64,000 bases of DNA from assembly GCA_044223515.1 (NCBI GenBank), contig JBGALV010000005.1, positions 1-64,000 of the forward strand, given 5' to 3'. Positions 41,650 to 50,583 of the stretch are shown piece by piece. Under the pieces are notes generated by a model. It saw only the letters and a program-made list of their open reading frames with translations. It ran no database searches and was not told the origin of the DNA. Position numbers and translations under genes: made by a program. Each line of letters opens with the position of its first letter. Positions within the stretch are counted from its first letter, which is position 1. This DNA comes from SHVZ01 sp044223515 (GTDB lineage Bacteria > Pseudomonadota > Alphaproteobacteria > SHVZ01).

Positions 41650-41680
41650 CCCTCCCCCTCCTGGGGAGGGTTTTTCTTTT
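41650..41680 (+). terminator. Rho-independent terminator of the gcv operon
   Basis: CCCTCCCC (41650-41657) pairs with GGGGAGGG (41663-41670) over CTCCT and is followed by TTTTTCTTTT. This is the clearest intrinsic terminator in the window and it separates gcv from iolD. Confidence 0.93.
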
Positions 41681-41755
41681 GGGAAAGGCTCGTCCCCCGC
41701 CATTGTGGCCGTGGGCAATCTCTGTCACATAACTGTCAAATACCGAGGAGGGCGC

Positions 41756-43585
41756 ATGGCGACGGTCAGGCTGACGATGGCGGAGGCGCTGGTGCGCTTC
41801 CTGATCGCACAGTCAGTCGAGGTCGGCGGCAAGAAGCAACCGATGTTCGGCGGCGTCTTCGCGATCTTCGGCCACGGCAACGTCGCAGGCCTCGGCCATG
41901 CGCTGGAGGCCGAGAAGAAGCGCCTGCCGACCTTAAGGGCGCATAACGAGCAGGCGATGGCGCTGGCCGCGGTCGCCTATGCCAAGACGCACGCGCGCCG
42001 CCGGATGATGGCCTGCACCACCTCGATCGGCCCCGGCGCCACCAACATGCTGACCGCGGCCGCCGTGGCGCATGTGAACCGCCTGCCGGTGCTGCTGCTT
42101 CCCGGCGATATCTTCGTCAGCCGCCGGCCCGATCCGGTGCTGCAGCAGGTCGAGGACTTCTCCGACCTCACCGTCTCGGCGAATGATTGCTTCCGCCCGG
42201 TCTCGCGCCTGTTCGACCGCATCGTCCGGCCAGAGCAGATCCTGGTGGCTCTGCCGCAGGCGATGCGCGTGCTGACGGACCCGGCCGAATGCGGGCCGGT
42301 GACGCTGGCGCTGCCGCAGGACGTGCAGACCGAAAGCTTCGACTATCCGGTCGAATTCTTCCGTCCGCGCGCATGGCGCGTGCGCGCCGCCGAACCGGAC
42401 GCGGAGGAACTGACCGAGGTCGCCGCGGCGATCGCCAGGTCGAAGCGCCCGATGATCCTCGCCGGCGGCGGCGTGAAGTACGCGCTGGCCGAGAAGGCGC
42501 TGGCTCGCTTCGCCGAGGCGCATGGCGTGCCGGTGACCGAGACCCAGGCCGGCAAGGGCAGCCTCGCCTACGACCATCCGCTCAATGCCGGTGCCATCGG
42601 CGTCACCGGCACCGAGGCCGCGAACGGCCTCGCCCGCGACGCGGACCTCGTGATCGCGGTCGGTTCCCGCCTCGCCGATTTCCCGACCGGCAGCCGTGCG
42701 CTGTTCCCGCAGGCCGAACTCGTCCAGCTCAATGTCGGCGCCTTCGATGCGGCGAAGCATGCCGCCTTGCCACTCGTCGCCGATGCCGGAAAGGGTCTTG
42801 CCGCGCTCGACCGTGCGCTCAAGTCCTGGAGCGCGTCGTCGGCCTGGACGGCGCGTGCCCGGAAGCTCTCGAAGCAATGGCTCAAGACGACTGAAACGGC
42901 GACGGCACCCCGCAAAGGCAAGGCCAGCGACGCCGAGGTGCTGGGCGCGGTCGACCGTGCCGCGAAGCGCAAGAAGAGCATCGTCGTCTGCGCCGCCGGC
43001 GGCCTGCCGGGCGAGCTGCACAAGCTCTGGCGCGCGGCGGACTCGACCGAGTATCACCTCGAATACGGCTATTCCTGCATGGGCTACGAGATCGCCGGCG
43101 GTCTCGGTGCCAAGCTGGCGAAACCCGAGCGCGAGGTCTTCGTCATGGTCGGCGACGGCAGCTACCTGATGATGAACTCCGAGATCGCGACCTCGGTGCA
43201 GCTCGGCGCCAAGCTCACGATCGTGGTGCTCGACAACAAGGGCTTCGGCTGCATCGCGCGCCTGCAGAAGGCGACCGGTGGTGCCCCTTACAACAACCTG
43301 TTCCCGGCATCGGCGCCGTGGGTCGATTTCGCCGCGCATGCGCGCGCGCTCGGCGCGGACGCGGTCAAGGTACGCTCGGTCGCCGAACTCGAGTTCGCGC
43401 TCGACGCGGCGGCATCGAAGAAGAAGACGCAGGTGATCGTGATCGACACGGATCCCTGGAAGACCACGGCCGAGGGCGGCGCCTGGTGGGACGTCGCCGT
43501 CCACGACGCGCCGCGCGACACGACCCGCAAGAGCGTCCTGAAGAACTACGTGAAGGCGCGGAAGCGCCAGAAGTTGGGAGCCTAA
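41756..43585 (+). CDS. iolD: 3D-(3,5/4)-trihydroxycyclohexane-1,2-dione hydrolase
   Basis: A 609-residue thiamine diphosphate enzyme of inositol breakdown that opens the trihydroxycyclohexanedione ring to 5-deoxy-glucuronate. The activating Glu is in LRAHNEQAMALAAVAYAK, the ThDP/Mg motif is VGDGSYLMMNSEIATS, and GYSCMGYEIAGGLGAKLA is IolD-typical. The start at 41756 has GAGGAGG 5 bp upstream; the in-frame extension to 41705 is less likely. iolE follows after 11 bp. Other iol genes (iolG, iolB, iolC) are absent from this window. Confidence 0.93.
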   Translation: MATVRLTMAEALVRFLIAQSVEVGGKKQPMFGGVFAIFGHGNVAGLGHALEAEKKRLPTLRAHNEQAMALAAVAYAKTHARRRMMACTTSIGPGATNMLTAAAVAHVNRLPVLLLPGDIFVSRRPDPVLQQVEDFSDLTVSANDCFRPVSRLFDRIVRPEQILVALPQAMRVLTDPAECGPVTLALPQDVQTESFDYPVEFFRPRAWRVRAAEPDAEELTEVAAAIARSKRPMILAGGGVKYALAEKALARFAEAHGVPVTETQAGKGSLAYDHPLNAGAIGVTGTEAANGLARDADLVIAVGSRLADFPTGSRALFPQAELVQLNVGAFDAAKHAALPLVADAGKGLAALDRALKSWSASSAWTARARKLSKQWLKTTETATAPRKGKASDAEVLGAVDRAAKRKKSIVVCAAGGLPGELHKLWRAADSTEYHLEYGYSCMGYEIAGGLGAKLAKPEREVFVMVGDGSYLMMNSEIATSVQLGAKLTIVVLDNKGFGCIARLQKATGGAPYNNLFPASAPWVDFAAHARALGADAVKVRSVAELEFALDAAASKKKTQVIVIDTDPWKTTAEGGAWWDVAVHDAPRDTTRKSVLKNYVKARKRQKLGA

Positions 43586-43596
43586 GAGGAAGCATC

Positions 43597-44481
43597 ATGG
43601 CAAGGATCGGCATCAACCCGCTCACCTGGACCAACGACGACATGCCCGAGCTGGGCGCGGAGACGCCGCTCGAGACGTGTCTGACCGAGGCGAAGCAGGC
43701 GGGCTACGACGGCATGGAGCTCGGCAACAAGTTCCCGCGCGATCCCGACGTGCTGAAGCCGATCCTCGCCAAGCACGGACTCGGCTTGGCCTCGGGCTGG
43801 TACTCGGCGAAGCTGCTCGAGCGCTCGGCCAAGGACGAGATCGCTGCCGTGCAGGGGCACCTCAAGCTGCTGAAGGCGCTGAAGGCGCCGGCGATGGTGT
43901 TCGCCGAGGTGACCGGTTGCGTTCATGGCGACCGCAAGCGCCCGGTGACACAGCGCCCGAAGCTGACCGAGGACCAGTGGAAGACGCTGACCTCGCGCAT
44001 GACCGAGGTCGGCAAGTACCTCGCCGGCGAAGGCTGCCCGATCGCCTATCACCATCACATGGGCACGGTGATCGAGACCGAGGCCGAGATCGACCGGCTG
44101 GTCGCCGAGACCGGCAAGGAGGTCGGCCTGCTGCTCGACACCGGGCACCTCACATATGCCGGCGGCGACGCGATCGCGGTCGCCAAGCGCCATGCCGCCC
44201 GCATCAATCACGTCCATTGCAAGGACATCCGCCCGGCGGTGCTTAAGCAGTCGAAGGCGAACGATTCCAGCTTCCTCGACTCCGTGCTTGCCGGCGTGTT
44301 CACGGTGCCGGGTGACGGCTCGATCGACTATCCGGCCGTGCTCAAGGAGTTGAAGCCGGCGAACTATTCCGGCTGGTTCGTGGTCGAGGCGGAGCAGGAT
44401 CCGGCCAAGGCCCATCCGCTCACCTACGCGAAGAAGGGCCACGATTATCTACGCCCGCTGACGAAGGCGCTGGGCTTCTAG
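43597..44481 (+). CDS. iolE: Inosose (2-keto-myo-inositol) dehydratase
   Basis: A 294-residue TIM-barrel sugar isomerase-like dehydratase that turns 2-keto-myo-inositol into the dione that IolD hydrolyses. Start IGINPLTWTNDDMPELG, metal-site segments AYHHHMGTVIE, LLDTGHLTYAGGD, NHVHCKDIRPAVL and the final WFVVEAEQDP match IolE. It is co-transcribed with iolD. AGAGGA lies just before the ATG. A long imperfect hairpin follows its stop. Confidence 0.94.
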   Translation: MARIGINPLTWTNDDMPELGAETPLETCLTEAKQAGYDGMELGNKFPRDPDVLKPILAKHGLGLASGWYSAKLLERSAKDEIAAVQGHLKLLKALKAPAMVFAEVTGCVHGDRKRPVTQRPKLTEDQWKTLTSRMTEVGKYLAGEGCPIAYHHHMGTVIETEAEIDRLVAETGKEVGLLLDTGHLTYAGGDAIAVAKRHAARINHVHCKDIRPAVLKQSKANDSSFLDSVLAGVFTVPGDGSIDYPAVLKELKPANYSGWFVVEAEQDPAKAHPLTYAKKGHDYLRPLTKALGF

Positions 44482-44483
44482 CC

Positions 44484-44527
44484 TCGTCGGGCCCCTCTAC
44501 CGCCTCGCGGGATAGGGGCAGCGACGA
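44484..44527 (+). terminator. Hairpin after iolE
   Basis: TCGTCG (44484-44489) pairs with CGACGA (44522-44527) and an inner stem GCCCCT pairs with AGGGGC, closing on CCGC-CTC-GCGG. The U-tract is missing. It is a likely 3' end for the iolDE transcript. Confidence 0.6.
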
Positions 44528-44677
44528 CAAGGCTACGGACCGGTAGTGCGCGCGCGGCCCAGCCTCGCTTTTTGATGGAAAGACCGCGGTTGTCGTGTTC
44601 GCGCTGTCCATGGGCGGCGGGCGTGCTAGCGTTTTGCGTACTTAGTGATCCCTCACCACTCGCAGAGCGGGGCCGCC

Positions 44678-46258
44678 ATGAAAGCAAGACTGCTTCACCT
44701 CCTGGCCGGCGCAGCCGTTGTCGCTGCGCCCTGGTTCTCATCGACGACTGCCTTCGCGCAGCAGAATGTGCTCAAGGTCGTGCCGATCGCCGACCTCAAG
44801 ATCCTCGATCCGATCTGGACCTCGACCTCGATCACGCTGAACCACGCGAACATGGTCTACGACACCTTGTTCGCGCTGAACTCCAAGCTCGAGCCGAAGC
44901 CGCAGATGGTGGAGGACTTCAAGGTGAGCGCCGACGGCCTCACCTATACCTTCACGCTTCGTTCAGGACTTAAGTGGCATGACGGCTCGCCAGTGACGGC
45001 CGCCGACTGCGTCGCCTCGGTCAAGCGCTGGATGAGCAAAGACAGCCGCGGCGTGCTGGTGGCGGGCTTCACCGCCTCGGTCACCGCCGACAACGCGGCG
45101 ACCTTCACCTGGAAGCTCAAGGAGCCCTTCGGCCAGCTACCGGCGAGCCTGGCGAAGATCGCCTCGTACTCCGCCTACATGATGCCGGAGCGGATCGCGT
45201 CGACCCCGGCGACGACGCAGATCGACGATCCCACCGGGTCGGGCGCCTACATGTTCGACAAGCCGCAATGGAACCCGGGCGTGAAGGCGGTCTACAAGAA
45301 GTTCACCGGCTACGTGCCGCGCTCGGAGCCGTCGGACATGGCGGCGGGCGCGCGTCTTGCCAAGGTCGACACGGTCGAATGGATCGTGCTGCCCGATCCG
45401 GCGGTCGCGACCGCGGCGCTCAATCGCGGCGAGGTCGACTTCATCGACCAGCCGAAGGCCGACCTGCTGCCGGTGATGCGCAAGAACCCGGACCTGGTGG
45501 TCAAGGTCAACGATCCGCTGGGCTCGATGTACATCATCCGCCCGAACCATCTGCATCCGCCGTTCAACAATCCGAAGGCGCGCGAGGCGCTGGTCGCGCT
45601 GACCGACCAGACCGAGTTCATGCAGGCGGTCGGCGGCGATCCGGAACTGTACCGGACTTGCGACTCCTTCATGTTCTGCGGCACGCCCAGCTACTCGACC
45701 GCAGGCCGGGTCAAGGCGAACACCAAGCCCGATCTCGACAAGGCGAAGAAGCTGTTCGAGGAGGCGGGCTACAAGGGCGAGCCGATCGTCGTGCTGAACC
45801 CGGCCGACACCGTCTATTCGCCGGCGGCGCAGCTGATGGCGCAGAACCTGAAGAAGATCGGGCTCAACGTCACGCTGGACACGATGGACCCTGGCCTGCA
45901 CTCGCAGCGTCGCGAGAGCAAGGCGGTGCCGGGGCAGGGCGGCTGGAGCCTGATCGCCTCGTACTGGGAGGGCACCCTGATCAACCCGATCGACTACCCG
46001 GTGATCAACGGCGCCTGCGAGAAGGCTTGGGTCGGCTGGCCCTGCAATCCCGAGGTCGAGCGTCTGCGCCTCGCCTGGGCCAAGGAAGCCGATCCGGCGA
46101 AGCAGAAGGTCGTCCTCGACCAGCTGCATACCCAGATCGCCGACAACGTGATGATGGTGCCGCTGGGACAGCGTGCGACCGTCGTCGCGTTCCGCAAGAA
46201 CGTGACCGGCGTGATCTCCTCGCCGGTGCTGCTGCTCTGGAACATCTCCAAGAGCTGA
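44678..46258 (+). CDS. ABC transporter substrate-binding protein, family 5
   Basis: A 526-residue periplasmic binding protein. Signal peptide cleavage is after AFA (residue ~27). The mature start QQNVLKVVPIADLKILDPIWTSTS, LRSGLKWHDGSPVTAADCV and the end WNISKS mark it as a paralog of the protein at 12201 and of the fragment at 1. No permease genes adjoin it; an N-acyl-amino-acid deacylase gene follows after a terminator-like hairpin, so an N-acylated or peptide-like substrate is a reasonable guess. The start at 44678 begins the signal peptide directly. Confidence 0.92.
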   Translation: MKARLLHLLAGAAVVAAPWFSSTTAFAQQNVLKVVPIADLKILDPIWTSTSITLNHANMVYDTLFALNSKLEPKPQMVEDFKVSADGLTYTFTLRSGLKWHDGSPVTAADCVASVKRWMSKDSRGVLVAGFTASVTADNAATFTWKLKEPFGQLPASLAKIASYSAYMMPERIASTPATTQIDDPTGSGAYMFDKPQWNPGVKAVYKKFTGYVPRSEPSDMAAGARLAKVDTVEWIVLPDPAVATAALNRGEVDFIDQPKADLLPVMRKNPDLVVKVNDPLGSMYIIRPNHLHPPFNNPKAREALVALTDQTEFMQAVGGDPELYRTCDSFMFCGTPSYSTAGRVKANTKPDLDKAKKLFEEAGYKGEPIVVLNPADTVYSPAAQLMAQNLKKIGLNVTLDTMDPGLHSQRRESKAVPGQGGWSLIASYWEGTLINPIDYPVINGACEKAWVGWPCNPEVERLRLAWAKEADPAKQKVVLDQLHTQIADNVMMVPLGQRATVVAFRKNVTGVISSPVLLLWNISKS

Positions 46259-46270
46259 CGGTGATGCTCA

Positions 46271-46303
46271 CGGCGGCTCCCTGTGGGGAGCCGCCGCTTT
46301 ATT
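46271..46303 (+). terminator. Terminator/attenuator between binding protein and deacylase
   Basis: CGGCGGCTCCC (46271-46281) pairs with GGGAGCCGCCG (46286-46296) over TGTG and is followed by CTTTATT. The stem ends only ~9 bp before the deacylase ribosome-binding site GAGGGG (46305-46310), so it could give polar, partial termination within one operon. Confidence 0.75.
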
Positions 46304-46316
46304 CGAGGGGGCAGTG

Positions 46317-47894
46317 ATGTTCGATCTGGTGATCTCGGGCGGCACCGTCGTCGACGGAACCGGCAAGGCCGGCTACAAGGGCGACGTCGGCATCACCGGC
46401 GAGACCATCGCCGCCATCGGCGATCTCTCGAAGTCCGAGGCCAGGCGCCGGATCGACGCGACCGGCCACACCGTCTCGCCCGGCTTCATCGACACGCATA
46501 CCCATTCGGAAGGCGCGCTGCTGGTCGACCCGCAGCATGCCAACGGCATCCGCCAAGGCATCACCACCGAGTTCCTCGGCATCGACGGCATGTCGTATGC
46601 GCCGCTCTCCGCCTACAACTTCAAGGCCTACCGCCATTGGCTCGGCGGGCTTCTCGGCGACCCGCCGGAAGACCTCGACATGCACAGCGTCGCCGCCTTC
46701 AAGCGCCACTATCACAAGAAGGTCGCGATCAACACCGCCTACTTCGTGCCGCACTCGACGGTGCGCCTGCAGGCGCTGGGATTCCATGACAAGCCGCTGA
46801 CCGGCGATGCGCTCGAGACCGCGAAGAAACTGACGCGCGAAGGGTTGGAGCAGGGCGCGATCGGCTTCACCACCGGCGGCAAGTACTACCCCGGCCCCTG
46901 GGGCGACACCGAGGAGATCGTCGAGCTCGTCAAGATCGTGCGCGAATCCGGCAAGGTCTACATGTGCGAGCCGCGCAAGAACGTGGTCGCCCGCGCCCAT
47001 GGCGGCGGCGGCGTCCTCGAAGGCATGGAAGTGGCGCGGCGGAGCGGTGCCAAGCTGCACTTCGCGCATTACCGCACGCAGCCCGAGAGCGCCGGCAACA
47101 TCGCGGCGATCATGGATCCGATCGATGCCGTGCGCACGCCCGAGTCCGACGTCACCTTCGACATCTATCCCTATCCCTCGGGAAGCTCGATCGCGGTCAG
47201 CCTGCTGCCTGCCTTCGCCCAGGAGGACGGGCCGGTTGCGATCCTGAAGCGGCTGCGCGATCCGGCCGAGCGGCGGAAGATCGTCGACTACCTCGACCAC
47301 GACGAGAAGCAGATGCTCTCGACCATCATCCTCGGCTACATGCCGATGGCTCCGGAGATGGAAGGGACGAGGCTCACCGATCTCGCCGCCCGGCGCGGTC
47401 ACACGCCCGGCGAGGCGCTCTGTGAGATCCTTATCGAGCAGAACCTCAAGGTCGGCCATGTCGGGGCGCCGCCGGAAAGCCATGCGACACGGCACCAGAT
47501 GGACAAGGACTTCATGCAGCTGGTGGCGCGGCCGGACTACATGGTCTGCAGCGACATCACGCCGGCCGGTCGCTTCCCGCATCCGCGCAGCTACGGCGCC
47601 TTCCCACGCTTCCTGGGCCGGCTGCGCCGCGAGATCGGTGGCCTCACGCTGGAAGAGATGGTCCACCGGATGACCGGTCGTCCGGCAGCGCGCTTCAATC
47701 TCAAGGGCCGCGGGCGGATCGAGAAGGGCGCCTTCGCCGACATCACGGTCTTCGACGCGACGACGGTCAACGACACCTCGACCTACGAGGATCCGCGCCA
47801 GTTCCCGGTCGGCATCCCCTACGTGATCGTCAACGGCCAGGTCGCGGTCGACAACGAGCACTGCACCGGCGTCTACGCCGGCCAGGCGATCTGA
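46317..47894 (+). CDS. N-acyl-D-amino-acid deacylase (D-aminoacylase)-like amidohydrolase
   Basis: A 525-residue amidohydrolase-superfamily enzyme. FDLVISGGTVVDGTGKAGYKGDVGI starts the small beta domain and metal ligands His61 and His63 are in FIDTHTHSE. LHFAHYRT and SDITPAGRFPHPRSYGAFPRFLG are typical of D-aminoacylases, as is the closing KGAFADITVFDATTVNDTSTYEDP. It would hydrolyse N-acyl-D-amino acids or related amides using zinc. ATG 46317 is preferred; GTG 46314 is one codon upstream. It ends flush against the convergent amidase gene (TGATCA). Confidence 0.9.
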   Translation: MFDLVISGGTVVDGTGKAGYKGDVGITGETIAAIGDLSKSEARRRIDATGHTVSPGFIDTHTHSEGALLVDPQHANGIRQGITTEFLGIDGMSYAPLSAYNFKAYRHWLGGLLGDPPEDLDMHSVAAFKRHYHKKVAINTAYFVPHSTVRLQALGFHDKPLTGDALETAKKLTREGLEQGAIGFTTGGKYYPGPWGDTEEIVELVKIVRESGKVYMCEPRKNVVARAHGGGGVLEGMEVARRSGAKLHFAHYRTQPESAGNIAAIMDPIDAVRTPESDVTFDIYPYPSGSSIAVSLLPAFAQEDGPVAILKRLRDPAERRKIVDYLDHDEKQMLSTIILGYMPMAPEMEGTRLTDLAARRGHTPGEALCEILIEQNLKVGHVGAPPESHATRHQMDKDFMQLVARPDYMVCSDITPAGRFPHPRSYGAFPRFLGRLRREIGGLTLEEMVHRMTGRPAARFNLKGRGRIEKGAFADITVFDATTVNDTSTYEDPRQFPVGIPYVIVNGQVAVDNEHCTGVYAGQAI

Positions 47895-49286
47895 TCAGCG
47901 CGCCATCCTGAACGGCCGCGCCGCCTCGAAGGCGGCGGAGGCCCGCATGATCAGGTCTTCGCGGAACATCGGCCCGACGATATGAAGGCCGATGGGAAGG
48001 CCGTCGACGAATCCGGCGGGGCACGAGGCGGCCGGCTGGCGCGTCATGTTGAACGGCCAGGTGAACGGCGACCAGTGCAGCCAGGTCGGGAACGTCGCCT
48101 TGTCCGGCGTGACCTGCCCCGCGTCGAAGGCCGTGATCGGCATCGTCGGCGTCACCAGCAGGTCGTACTTGTTGTGGAAGAGCTTCATCGTCCGCGCCAT
48201 GTCGAGGCGCACGTCCTGGGCGGCGATGAAGTCGGTCGCCGGAATGCCGAGGCCCGAGACGCCGCATTCGAGCAGCGCCGGCTCCATCAGCTTGATCTGC
48301 TCCGGCGGCATCTTGGTCAGCCGCTTGGCGTTGGAGGCACGCCAGATGATGTCGATCGCCCAGGCCGGATCGGGGAAGCCGGGATCGACGACCTCGACGA
48401 TCGCGCCGGCCTGCTCCAGCACCTTCACCGCCCTGGCGATCTCGTCGGCGATGCGCGGATCGACGACCTTGATGTAGCCGAGGTTCGGGCTGAAGGCGAT
48501 CTTGAGGCCCTTCACGCCCTTCTTGATCTCGGCGACGTAGTCGATGTTCCCCGACGGGAGTCCCCAAGGATCGCGCTCGTCGGGCTCCGCGATCACGTTC
48601 AGCATCGCCGCCGTGCAGGCGACGGTGCGGCCGAGCGGACCATGCACCGACATGTCGGCGATACCGGCGGCAGTCGGTGTCGAGACGCGGCCGTAGCTCG
48701 GCTTGATGCCGAAGACGCCGGAGAAGGCGCACGGCATGCGGATCGAGCCGCCGCCGTCGCCGCCGGTGGCGATGGGACCGATGCCGGTCGAGACCGACAC
48801 CGCGGCGCCGCCTGAGGAGCCGCCCGCACCCTTGGCCTCGTTCCACGGATTGCGGGTGATGCCGGAAAGCGGGCTGTCGGTCATGCCCTTCCAGCCGAAT
48901 TCCGGTGTCGTCGTCTTGCCGAAGAACACCGCGCCGGCATCACGGAGCCGCGCTGTCATCGGCCCGTCGAAATCGACGGGAGTATCGGGGATGGTCAGGC
49001 TGCCGAAGCGGAAGGGCCAGCCCTTGACCGCGTTGGTGTCCTTGATCGGGATCGGCAGGCCGTCGAACGGGCCCTTGGGCGTGCCCTTCTGCCAGCGTGC
49101 CTCGGACTCCTTCGCCATCCTCTTCCCGGTCTCCCTGTCGATCAGGCAGAACGGGTTGAAGCGCGGCTGCACCTCGTCGAGGCGCTTCAGCGATGCTTCC
49201 AGCGCCTCGACCGGCGACAGCGTCTTCGCGCGGAACGCGGCGATCATCTCGGCGACGGTCATCGCGGTGGAGTCGGTCGCGGGCAT
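47895..49286 (-). CDS. Amidase signature family protein
   Basis: A 463-residue amidase with a Ser-cisSer-Lys catalytic triad: Lys82 (PIKDT), cis-Ser157 in GAGGSSGG and nucleophile Ser181 in GGDGGGSIR. The second loop has Gly-Gly-Asp instead of the more common Gly-Thr/Ser-Asp. The protein hydrolyses an amide; substrate range is wide in this family. Upstream on the same strand, 12 bp away, is a class V aminotransferase-like gene, so they form an operon. A deacylase gene is convergent on the other side. Confidence 0.92.
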   Translation of the reverse strand: MPATDSTAMTVAEMIAAFRAKTLSPVEALEASLKRLDEVQPRFNPFCLIDRETGKRMAKESEARWQKGTPKGPFDGLPIPIKDTNAVKGWPFRFGSLTIPDTPVDFDGPMTARLRDAGAVFFGKTTTPEFGWKGMTDSPLSGITRNPWNEAKGAGGSSGGAAVSVSTGIGPIATGGDGGGSIRMPCAFSGVFGIKPSYGRVSTPTAAGIADMSVHGPLGRTVACTAAMLNVIAEPDERDPWGLPSGNIDYVAEIKKGVKGLKIAFSPNLGYIKVVDPRIADEIARAVKVLEQAGAIVEVVDPGFPDPAWAIDIIWRASNAKRLTKMPPEQIKLMEPALLECGVSGLGIPATDFIAAQDVRLDMARTMKLFHNKYDLLVTPTMPITAFDAGQVTPDKATFPTWLHWSPFTWPFNMTRQPAASCPAGFVDGLPIGLHIVGPMFREDLIMRASAAFEAARPFRMAR

Positions 49287-49298
49287 GAGCGTTTCCTT

Positions 49299-50513
49299 CT
49301 AGCTGGGCAGGATCTCCGACAGCGCCTGGAGCAGGCGGTCGACCTCGGCGTCGTCGTTGTAGTGGGCGAAGCTGATGCGGATCACGCCCTCGACGCCGAG
49401 CGCGTCGACGCAGCGCTTGGCGTAGAAGTGGCCGTGGCCGACCGCGATCTTGCGGTCGAACAGCGCCTTCGCCACCTCGGTCGAGGTCTTGCCCTCGACG
49501 GTGAAGCAGATGATCGGGGCCCGCGCTCCATCCTCGCCGACCAGCCGCACGCTCTTCCGGCTCTTCAGGAAGTCGACGATGCGGGCGCCGAGCCGCTTCT
49601 CGTGATCCTCAATCAGCTTGAAGACCCGCGCGTAGCGGGCGCGGGGCGAATTGTCGCCCGAGCCGAAGTGATGCTTGTAGAGCAGGTCGAGGTAGTCGCC
49701 GGTGCCGCCGAGGCCGGCGACCAGCTCGTAGGTGAGGCCGCCGGGATTGAGCGTCTGCGGCGACGACGTGATGAACTCGTGCGCCTGCGGCTTCGCGCGC
49801 TTCGCCAGATCCGGCTTCACCCAGAGGATGCCGATATGCGTCCCGAAGATCTTGTAGGCCGAGCATGCATAGGCATCGACGCCGAGGGCGCGCACGTCGA
49901 TCAGGTGATGCGGCGCGTAGCCGACACCGTCGACGATGGTGAGCGCGCCGACCCTCTTCGCGCGCTCGGCGACCGATGCCACGTCGTTCACCGTGCCGAC
50001 GACGTTCGAGCAATGCGTGACGCAGACGAGCCTGGTCTTGGGCGACAGCAGCTTGTCGAGATCGGCCAGGCGCAGCTCGCCGGTCTTGCGGTCGACCTGC
50101 CACTCACGGATCACCATCCCGAACTCGGCAAGCCGACGCCAGGAGCCGACATTCGCTTCGTGGTCCTGGTCGGTGACGATTACCTCGTCGCCCGGCTGGA
50201 ACAGCGGCCGGAGCGCGTGCGAGAGCACATAGAAGTTCAGCGTCGTCGACGGCCCGAGCACGATCTCCTCGGGCTCGACGCCGAGCAGGTCGGCCGCGAG
50301 CCGCTTGCCGTCGGCCATCTTCTGGCGCGAGACCAGCGAAGGCGCGGAGTCGTAGGAGGGCTGCGCGAAGCTATGACTGACGAAATCGATCAGCCGCTTG
50401 CGGACGGGCTCGGGCACCAGGCTGCCGCCGGCGTTCTCGAAGAACGCGGTGCCGTCGGCAAGCTGGGGAAACTGGCGTCGCACGAAGGCGACGTCGAGGG
50501 AGGGTGAGGTCAT
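49299..50513 (-). CDS. Cysteine desulfurase-like protein (class V aminotransferase fold)
   Basis: A 404-residue PLP enzyme. The N-terminus FFENAGGSLVPEPV, Asp195 in TIVDGVGYAPH and Lys221 in CSAYKIFGTHIG (Schiff base) are clear. The loop that carries the catalytic Cys in IscS/SufS is not recognisable, so it is probably not a genuine desulfurase but one of the cysteine-desulfurase-like proteins whose reaction is unknown. The start at 50513 leaves out an unlikely 15-residue extension. It is probably co-transcribed with the amidase, and the HD-domain gene lies 70 bp upstream. Confidence 0.88.
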   Translation of the reverse strand: MTSPSLDVAFVRRQFPQLADGTAFFENAGGSLVPEPVRKRLIDFVSHSFAQPSYDSAPSLVSRQKMADGKRLAADLLGVEPEEIVLGPSTTLNFYVLSHALRPLFQPGDEVIVTDQDHEANVGSWRRLAEFGMVIREWQVDRKTGELRLADLDKLLSPKTRLVCVTHCSNVVGTVNDVASVAERAKRVGALTIVDGVGYAPHHLIDVRALGVDAYACSAYKIFGTHIGILWVKPDLAKRAKPQAHEFITSSPQTLNPGGLTYELVAGLGGTGDYLDLLYKHHFGSGDNSPRARYARVFKLIEDHEKRLGARIVDFLKSRKSVRLVGEDGARAPIICFTVEGKTSTEVAKALFDRKIAVGHGHFYAKRCVDALGVEGVIRISFAHYNDDAEVDRLLQALSEILPS

Positions 50514-50583
50514 CTGGCGGCGTTTCCTAAAGGCGGGGCGAGGCGTTCTTAAAGCCACCTCGCCCGCTCGGCCGCCCTAGGAA

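Noticed and set aside
49299..50513. True cysteine desulfurase (IscS/SufS) for Fe-S assembly
   Set aside because: I cannot find the catalytic Cys loop and no isc/suf genes are near; cysteine-desulfurase-like is safer.
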